From Isoetes taiwanensis (lineage: Eukaryota > Streptophyta > Lycopodiopsida > Isoetales > Isoetaceae), in NCBI GenBank assembly GCA_021234155.1, contig JAJEKV010000017.1, positions 7,167,253 to 7,231,252 on the forward strand: 64,000 nucleotides of DNA, read 5' to 3'. A program made the position numbers and the translations under genes. Below, piece after piece: positions 56,760 to 64,000 of the stretch. Under the pieces are notes generated by a model. That model had not been told where the DNA came from. It saw only the letters and a list, made by a program, of their open reading frames with translations, and made no database searches. Every line of letters begins with the position of its first letter. Position 1 is the first letter of the stretch.

Positions 56760-57360
56760 GGGCGCCCTCTTTTTTTTTGTTGTTTTTTCATCCTGTTGAT
56801 CATGTACTTTTAAATGTAATGCATTCGATGGCTGCTTTGATGTTTTACGTTTTCTACATATAATAATTTCACAGCAATAAATAAGTATTATCATTCTTGG
56901 TGCGTTCTAATCAATATTTCAAAACTTTAAAATGTACCTTAAGCGTGCCCTTTCTCTTGATTCCGTTTCATCCTTTTCGGTATTCCATACATTAGATGTT
57001 CCGTTTGGATTCTCATCAGTTCTATATAATAATGTACACAATAGTTATTGTTAAATTTAAATCTTTATACAAATAATGAACACTGAATAATGACTATCTG
57101 ATAATTCCTATACATACTTTGAAAGACACTTTTGATGTATTCTCTCAAAAAATGTGGCAAGCTCATCATTATTCGAGGCTGTTGTTTTTTGTTCGTCTTG
57201 TTGCACCTATAATTTGTAATTTTATCAAATTCTAAAATCAAATTCCAAAATTTTTTATATAATAACGACGAAAATAAAGCCATGACCTTGCTTGGGTCGT
57301 TCATCGATTTTTCCATTTGTATTGTTGATATGATCAAAGACAACAACGGCAAGATGTATT
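56760..57360 (-). pseudogene. Short upstream exons of the Helitron gene (putative)
   Basis: Four exon-like frames with GT..AG-type borders precede the N-terminal region: VVVFDHINNTNGKIDERPK (about 57290-57358), DEQKTTASNNDELATFFERI (57120-57205), TDENPNGTSNVWNTEKDETE (56940-57020) and KTSKQPSNALHLKVHDQQDE (56760-56850). They are hydrophilic and unassigned. They may encode the disordered N-terminus of the Helitron protein or a captured host gene. Confidence 0.4.
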
Positions 57361-57434
57361 TTTGTAACCTTTAAATCAAAAAATTAGATTAGATAAATAA
57401 ATATCTATGGGCAAAGGAAACAAGGTGCTGCGCA

Positions 57435-57451
57435 CGGAGGGTTGCCCTCCG
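57435..57451. repeat. Perfect short hairpin near the Helitron 5' side
   Basis: CGGAGGGTTGCCCTCCG: 7-bp perfect stem with a 3-base loop. It lies about 75 bases outside the first exon-like piece and may mark a boundary. Confidence 0.6.
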
Positions 57452-57459
57452 GTGGCCTG

Positions 57460-58640
57460 AGGGTGTGTTTGTTTGGTTTTCATTTTGTTGTTTTTATCTT
57501 GTAAAGCATCAACAACAATTCCAAGACCTAGATATGGCACCTATAGGAATCATAGCCATATATGAGCATTGATGCAGGGGGTACGATGCAGTTTCTATGG
57601 TTTAAGTTTGGACGGTGGATGGCCAAGACCAAGAGTGCTAATCTAGAATTTCATTGATATGTGTAAGAATGGTATCAATATGATGTAAGAGTGCTTGAGC
57701 CATAACTTATTGTCCAGATGTGTTGTTGAATTCCTATAGCTTAAGTTTGAGATGTAATCACTTGCACAAAAATTAGTTGTAGACGGTTGGTGTGATAGTC
57801 TAGGCGGAGGGGCTAGGTCTATCTCAGAAATACAAGTACGTCTAAGGTTTTATAATATGAAATACAAGGACTTGGGCCTCCACCAAAATACCTAAGGTTT
57901 TATAATATAAAATACGGGGACTCGAACCTCTAGTAAATGATTCAATGTTCTAATAACATTGCTTTAATTAATAAACAATGAGCTAATGTGATTCCTTTTT
58001 TCTATTGTATCTATTTCTTTTATTATATTTTTCCTTACAACCCATTCGATTGTTGTAGGAGTATGCAAATGCAGTAAAAACGCAATCAAAGAATAACTTA
58101 TGCTAGCATATCGTTTTTGTGGAACTTGGTTGCTATACTTTGCTCTAGCTTGATGCATTCTTTTTGTGTGTTACACCTTTAGGGGGTTTCTTTTAATTTG
58201 GACGTTTGATGCTTAGGTTTGAGGTGCCTGGTTTAGACATGTAATTCCTTCATCTAATTTCCAGTCTAGTTTAGAGTTCCATGTTAAAATAGAGTATATG
58301 GCAGTATCAAATATTTGCCAACATACATGTACATCTAAAACAACACTATATTTCATAATTGGGTTGAGCATGATTTCAAAACCAGAACCAACATCACATG
58401 TTAATTATAACGTGACCTCAATTTAACAGAAGATGTCTTACAATATCTAAGATGTCTAGACCTGCAAAAAGTAAACTTGCATTTCGTTCAGATTTTGCAA
58501 AACATAAGAAGAAACTATATACATATTCTGAGAATACAAATATAACGCAATTTGACAAAACATAAGGAGAAACTATAAGCTGTAATGCAAGGCTAGTTAC
58601 TTCTAAAAAATCTCGTGGTTGGATAACAGATAAGAGATGG
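57460..58640. other. Non-coding stretch, nothing recognised
   Basis: AT-rich. A near repeat of AAGGTTTTATAATATGAAATAC occurs at about 57843 and 57893. No exon seen. Confidence 0.4.
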
Positions 58641-58654
58641 AAAAATCGTCATTC

Positions 58655-58785
58655 AAGCATAGCACCTTAGCACAAATTCATCCATGTTGAGAAAATAATC
58701 ATCAAATGTGCGACGATCAAATTTGTACATTTCATCGCCTCTCATAGCAGTGTAAGCTTCCTCACTTTCCCTCCAATGTTAAGGA
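58655..58785 (-). pseudogene. Exon-like fragment, unknown protein
   Basis: The - strand reads SEEAYTAMRGDEMYKFDRRT, then FDDYFLNMDEFVLRC. This is clearly protein-like (acidic/aromatic) but unassigned, with no partner exons found. Confidence 0.3.
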
Positions 58786-58789
58786 AATC

Positions 58790-59860
58790 TGAGACTTTTA
58801 CGTGCTTATCCACAGAACTTGGTCTTATTATAAAGCCCCACGAATCATTGGTGTTTACTTATTTCTTTCCTTCTATCTTCTCCAAATCATTCCATTAACA
58901 ATCATCAGAAGACGCATGTATACCCATGTATCTAGATAGGAATGATACAACTCCTTATATGTGCGAGAAGATGTCCATCAACATAAGAAACAGTTTGCAT
59001 GTGTTACAATAACATGTCCACTTGGGCATTATCTTCTTTGAAGCAAGTTGAAATCTGTATAAATGTCGATTAAAGAAATCTACAGACAGTCCTTGCATTT
59101 CCTTTTGCAGCTATAGTAATCAAATGCCATGACCTGTAGGTTTTATACAAACATAGCTACATAATAATTTAGAGAAACAGGAGTTTGCATGCTTTAATAT
59201 TTAGCTGCCTTTTTCTCTCTCCAACTAAAGTAGCATGGTCTTGTTAAAGCATATGACTTATTTACCTCGTCTTTCTTAGTTTCTCTTTCTCAACTAAAGT
59301 AGCATCTAGAATTCACGTGTAAAATATCACTTGCACTACATAATGAAGAAGAATGATGCTCGATTGCGATTAAAAAGCCTTAGATATTCACGTAAGTGTT
59401 TTGACCATAGTACAATGGCCTAGAGGTACTATCTACAAGACTCAGAATGCAGTACATAAGAGAAAAACATGCTTATTAGTAGGTAACAATGCGCAACAAT
59501 AGGTCTCCACCTCCATTTTTCTGTGAAAATCTTTTCCTTGAAGCCGAAAAAGCCACATGTAGCCATCCCATCTTGTTGCCCCAAATGACTAATTTTGTTG
59601 TATGGATTTGTTGTGCGCTATTCATAAATAAAAAAACATCAAACAACATCCATTTTAACAAGAGTTTGCGCAAGCCTTAGAACCCATGAAGGGCTGCTAG
59701 TTTTTTAAAATCCCCTTTCCAATTGCTCAAGCTGTTGCTCTGATAACTTACTGCTGCTAAAGGAAAGCATAAAACAGAGGCCCTGGATTGTGGCTACAGC
59801 CATCCCAGACGCTAGGAATTAGGAGATCTTAGGCTCCAACTTATTTTCTTACACGGCCAC
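58790..59860. other. Non-coding stretch, nothing firm
   Basis: Contains a near-repeat of TCTCAACTAAAGTAGCAT (about 59219 and 59287). No gene recognised. Confidence 0.4.
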
Positions 59861-59869
59861 TAGCCAACA

Positions 59870-60411
59870 TCGGAAAATGTCGCCCGAGCTCTTACGGATG
59901 GTTCTTGAAGTTACATTTTTTAACCTGCAGCGGTGATTAACATAATCGAGGCCATATCTTCTCATTGGGAGTTCCCAAGGTCATGAAGATCTGGAAAAAC
60001 ACCACATTTTTGGTCATGTTCACATACGCCAAGTACCCGGTTTAAAGTAGATAAAATATAAATGTATACTCACCTTGTCAATCTGTTCTATTTCGATTTT
60101 CCATTGAAAAGAGGCTCCTTTGCTAAAAGTTACATCATGATAATCTGACCTAAGGACCACATATCGATTGCGGTAGAATATTTCCTTTGCCCCAAGGGGC
60201 GGCTCGGCGCCCATATCATTGAAAGCGAGATCATAAATTAAAAAAGCAGCCCGAAAGAAAAGGAAAGTTTTCCCGTTCAAGATAAAAGATATCATCATAC
60301 CTATAGTACCAAAGTGTAACAACTGTCTTAGTGTAGGTCTTGAGAGGGCTACCATATTGACGAGCCAAATCAAAATCACAAATTTTCAACTCTCCTCTAT
60401 TAAGCATCAAA
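59870..60411 (-). pseudogene. Cyclin-dependent kinase pseudogene fragment (CDKG/CDK11-like)
   Basis: Kinase blocks in order but in different frames: [20 protein letters not shown] (the DFG motif is DFD), [11 protein letters not shown], then KYSTAIDMWSLG, LLAKEPLFNGKS and finally IFMTLGTPNEKIWPR. The APE block is scrambled, and stops interrupt the frame after the WSLG block. The Thr-loop and STAIDMWS/NGK wording point to the CDK11/CDKG subgroup. Catalytic N-lobe and C-terminus are missing. Confidence 0.7.
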
Positions 60412-62039
60412 GCGGGATAAAGATTCCTTTAAATTTTATGAAGATTCTGTTAGGTTCAGTAGTCATTATCTAAGCTTGTCTAGTATCATCATTACTGCAA
60501 AGGTTTTTCCCTTGAAAACCTTTCGAGGCAGGGGTTTTTTAATCCTAGTAGTAATGATTGTACTAGCCCATTGTATGGGTCCCATGACCTATTGGTCTTC
60601 GTGGACGTTAAAAAAACTATTCTATTCTATTATAAGGATTCTCCAAGATCCTCCAAGATCTTTTGAATAAAATTGTTGATAAAAATAACGAGGTGTCAAA
60701 TTTCTAGCAAGCAATCTCTAAATTGTTCAATGGTCTGACACTTGTCTAAATTGTCAAAATTTATAGCATTTTTTTTTCCATATTTCTTCATATAGGCGGC
60801 GATCCTACAACCACTAGAATAACATTTTTTTACCCTCTCAAAAAAGGAAAAAAAAGCCCTATTTTTTCCTGAGAAACCTACGTGTCATTTTTAGAAGGAA
60901 GCATCAATTAAGAATATTCTAAAAGCATATTTCTATCACAATTATATATGTTTAGATAAGAATTGTATTAGGGTTCAGCGCTGAGGGACGTTTTCATAGG
61001 TATGAAAATATTAATTCTCCCTTTTTCATTTTTGGTGGCACTCCTCTATATTTATGTCACAAAGTATGCACGATCATCCCCCGCTTGACCAACCCCTCTA
61101 TTTTTAAAGTGTTTATGTCACAAGGTATGCATGATCACCTCGTTTTTGGTGGTTTGATGGGGATTTTTTTTGCAGGACGACTTGAGGGATTATGTACCAT
61201 TGTTTATACCTATCTTAGCTTTGGACAATTTAGACAAAGTTTTTTTCTAAAGGTTAACGATCCTTGTTTATCTACTCCATGAAAAAACAATAAACGGAAT
61301 GTCCTTCCAAACATTGAAATGCAAAGTCAAAGGCATTGACAAAGCGACACAAGCCCAATCAAATAACAACATAGTTCTCCCTTTATGTGTATTGCATTAC
61401 TCAGTATTCTCTCAAGTTCAACAAGATTGTGCAATGTGGCCAACATTGATTGCCCCAATTTTATGCCTCTACAAAGCGGAACCTTCGCCCGTTTATTTCT
61501 ACTAATTGTAATTTTGTACATAGTTAACAAAGGAATGCATCATCCGGTGAAAACCCGATCTTAATATACTAATTGGATTTAGCTAACATCTCACACGAAA
61601 ACTAGTTCACCGCGCGAAAATGATTGAAATGAGGAAGCTACAAAGGAGCGATTAGTAAGGAAGAACCTCTTCTTGCTGCGCCAAAAACATATCTGCCTGG
61701 ATTCATTTTGCAAGCTTTGTGTACATTTCCCAAAAGAATGATATTACCTTGTGACTACTCTGAGAGATTTCGTTGTTTTCGATCGGAAAAATTTATGTTT
61801 TTCTGAATTTAATACTACCACTATGCACGCAGTTATTCGGCTTGTTCAAGGGGGCTACTTAATTCACTTGGTTATAGTTCTAGATTGCCATGATTAACCG
61901 ACTTCTATTCTTTCTGGATTTTCCCTCTTGCATGTCCCCTCGCAATGCTAGTTTGTTTATAATCAATTTCGGTAATAATCGGTGGCATTGAATATTTACT
62001 GATATTTTATTTAACATGCTATATGGCGTGCTGTTTTTT
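60412..62039. other. Non-coding stretch with short AGATTC relics
   Basis: 60417-60450 (AAAGATTCCTTTAAATTTTA) and 60627-60667 (AAGGATTCTCCAAGATCC) look like remnants of the AGATTC array seen at 30.5-33.5 kb. The rest is AT-rich with no gene recognised. Confidence 0.45.
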
Positions 62040-63991
62040 TCAGCCCATGAGTATGCTTCTTACTCGATCTGCAATGCGGTTTTGAACCTTCACCGCAAGT
62101 CAACGTTGGCTCTGTGTCAATCAAGACAAACCGATAAACTTCCGATTAATGTCGATCATCAAGGGTATGGCGCCCAATATCCGCCTGCAATTCATCCACC
62201 AGAAATTAAGAATACACTAAAGAGAAAAGAATTTCTAATAAGCACATCTCACCTGAAAAATGCAAATATCAAGCATCTTAAGTGCAAAAGTTACATCATA
62301 CAAAACTCGAGGCCGCCCTCTCCCGCAGAATTCTATAGGGGTAGCAACAAGAAGTTCAGGATCAGGCCCCCTACAAACGACCACAACACGGAGCGGGCAA
62401 TCTATTTCTTTTGTCATCCATGAACAAAGTTTTGTTTTTCTGGATCCACCACTTTCACGCCATCACTTGTGTTATAAAAGATCAATCTCACCACGGCTGT
62501 TTCAAGCGTAGATAGAGAGAGGCGACCATATGCAACCTAAATATGAAATTGATAGCTCAGTTAGCATAAAAGCCCTCAATAAAAATGCAAAACCATTTGA
62601 AAACTATAACGGTTGATTGAAAACAAAAGATCCAAGTCAAAACAGTTCAGCAAGGCCGAAAAGTTAGCATCTCTACTCATGTTAATTAAATAACAAGAAA
62701 ATCTTATAAACAGAAGCCAGAAGAACAACCACTGCAAAGACAACACATCTCTTGTTTAGACAATTAGGAAATTGCTCTCCTTTCCTGAGAATAAACTATA
62801 ACAATGGCTTTACCTGCAACTGACTTTATTAAACAAACAAATCACCTTAATAGATCTGCAAAAACTTGTTTGAAACTATAAAGTAACAATACAAACTAGG
62901 GAAAGTTTGATAGCTCACCCTCATATTAAAGTCTTTCAAAGTCCTCAAAGCATCATATAGTAAACCCTTGCGATCCTTGCAGAAAATCTGGAGCAGCGTA
63001 TGTGCAGGGCTTAGCAAGTTATCAACTGTCACTTTTGTTGTACTACCTAAATCCAACTGTAATTCGGACTCCAAACCAGAAAACAGACACTTAGCAACAT
63101 GTGGTGGCGGAAGCGTTGCTGGCGTGCAACTCAAGCCACCACATTACGGGCGAGGGTTACGCCAACTCACATGAAGCCCCTAGAGAATCTTGTATTGAAT
63201 TAAAAATTCGCAGACCCTATCCTTGGATGGTAACACATCCACCGCACCACAAAAGGAGTTGTCAACAAACAAATAATCGGGGCTAGAATATGAACATCGG
63301 CATAATATGGGAAAACATTATTCTTACTTGTTGTCCGACACAAAAAGAACATATCAATGGCTCCTCCATGAGGAGTTGTCCGAAACCTTTACTTTATGTG
63401 TATTGTCATTTCGAGCTCCCAAAGGTTTTGGGATACATCACAAAACACCAAGGATCGAGTTAGAAGGGGCACTTACTTTCTTAAATATAATAAAATGCAT
63501 TCAAACCATGTAGCGACCCATGTAGTAGGCCTTTTCTATCTGCATAGCAAACTTGCGACAAAAAAAATTCTTTTGACTTTGGGGGTTTGGGAGGTACATA
63601 GAGTCTCTCTCGAAGAAGGGCAAACAAGCTGGAGAGCCACTTCTTAAGCACATTCCATCTTATTGCCTTAGTGCTGGTCATTCTTGGGACCACCCAAAAC
63701 ACTACCCAACACCACCTTCCATCTTACGTTTCCGCGAGCAATGACTTACATACTAAAAGACCTAATTCCAATACCTTCATATACTAACTGATCTTAGCTA
63801 TATCAATTGCACTTGGTTCCTTTACCTCCACGAGTAACATTCAATCCGAACTCGAATACAATTCGCGTCAAATCGCACCCAAGCCCAATTTTATCAGGGC
63901 AATTCACAGTTATGACCACCGGGTCCCCTACATTTTTCCCAAAGGTGATTATCACAGCATCATCACTAGGAGGAACCCCTATTCGATACAT
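62040..63991 (-). pseudogene. ACR9/ACR10-like ACT-domain repeat protein, disrupted
   Basis: - strand exons: 63826-63991 (VVITVNCPDKIGLGCDLTRI); about 63490-63735 (DGRWCWVVFWVVP, VCYADRKGLLHGS); about 63328-63430 (second ACT domain, GGAIDMFF); 62919-63255 (VTVDNLLSPAHTLLQIFCKD); 62253-62536 (EIDCPLRVVVVCRGPDPELL, GRGRPRVLYDVTFALKML); and 62040-62184 (DIGRHTLDDR, EVYRFVLIDTE, QNRIADRVRSILMG). Splice sites and ACT order match plant ACRs, which bind amino acids as putative sensors. Defects: two indels in the second ACT exon, a stop plus frameshift in the next exon, a one-base shift before EIDCPL, and an in-frame TAA plus frameshift in the last exon. Start set at the ATG at 63991; another exon beyond the window is possible. 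Confidence 0.8.
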
Positions 63992-64000
63992 CAAGCCCAA

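Larger units (their letters stand above)
52232..57360 (-). mobile_element. Helitron (rolling-circle DNA transposon), defective
   Basis: On the - strand, in order: short upstream exons (57360-56760), an N-terminal basic and zinc-finger region, Rep (HUH) domain, and a PIF1-type helicase ending at 52274. Eleven bases after the helicase stop the - strand has a run of 27 A followed by CTAG and T, which fits a CTRR 3' end only in its last letters. No terminal hairpin is obvious. Reading is broken by two stops and two frameshifts before the helicase frame. Exact ends are unknown. Confidence 0.8.

Overview
The window is nuclear DNA from a land plant. The evidence is a set of plant gene families with introns: a thylakoid-lumen PsbP-domain protein, a DUF212 acid-phosphatase/haloperoxidase-related protein, an ACR9/ACR10-type ACT-repeat protein, a large plant purple acid phosphatase, an oligopeptide transporter and a PPR fragment. 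They sit among a MULE, a chromodomain Ty3/gypsy LTR retrotransposon and a Helitron. I cannot fix the lineage from sequence alone; a large, repeat-rich genome is likely. Few genes look intact: the PsbP gene (3810-6116, + strand, eight exons joined in phase to 253 codons) and most of the DUF212 gene (15973-17931, - strand). Nearly everything else is mobile DNA or decayed gene copies.

Layout, left to right. 1-3.8 kb: microsatellite, unrecognised reading-frame remnants, a hairpin and a MITE-like inverted-repeat element. 3.8-6.1 kb: PsbP-domain gene. 6.1-8.3 kb: non-coding sequence with direct repeats. 8314-12629: a MULE-type DNA transposon with long terminal inverted repeats and an exact 9-bp target duplication, inserted in a short tandem array and holding a truncated transposase plus possible passenger sequence. 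13.0-13.9 kb: purple acid phosphatase pseudogene. 16-17.9 kb: DUF212 gene. 18.25-19.13 kb: one copy of a ~0.9-kb segment repeated at 49.64-50.54 kb.

19368-47275: one LTR retrotransposon, 27.9 kb long because of nested material, with 1.64-kb LTRs, a 5-bp target duplication (CCTAC), an initiator-Met tRNA primer site, decayed gag, RT, integrase and chromodomain, and a polypurine tract. Its interior (about 22.3-39.5 kb) holds foreign DNA: two copies of a repeat with a histone H3-like fragment and a conserved stem-loop, a truncated oligopeptide transporter fragment, exon-like pieces of two unidentified genes, and two arrays (0.3 and 2.3 kb) of a ~12-bp AGATTC motif.

47.3-52.2 kb: PPR-like fragments, the second duplicated segment and unassigned DNA. 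52.2-57.4 kb: a Helitron on the - strand, with Rep and a 733-codon helicase frame broken by two stops and two frameshifts. 59.9-60.4 kb: cyclin-dependent kinase pseudogene. 62.0-64.0 kb: an ACR9/10-like gene with recognisable exons but several stops and frameshifts, running to about the right edge.

Across paired repeats (two LTRs, two segment copies, two H3-like copies), differences appear to cluster around CG and CNG contexts as small indels. That could be real decay or residual long-read consensus error, so frameshift-based pseudogene calls should be read with that caveat.
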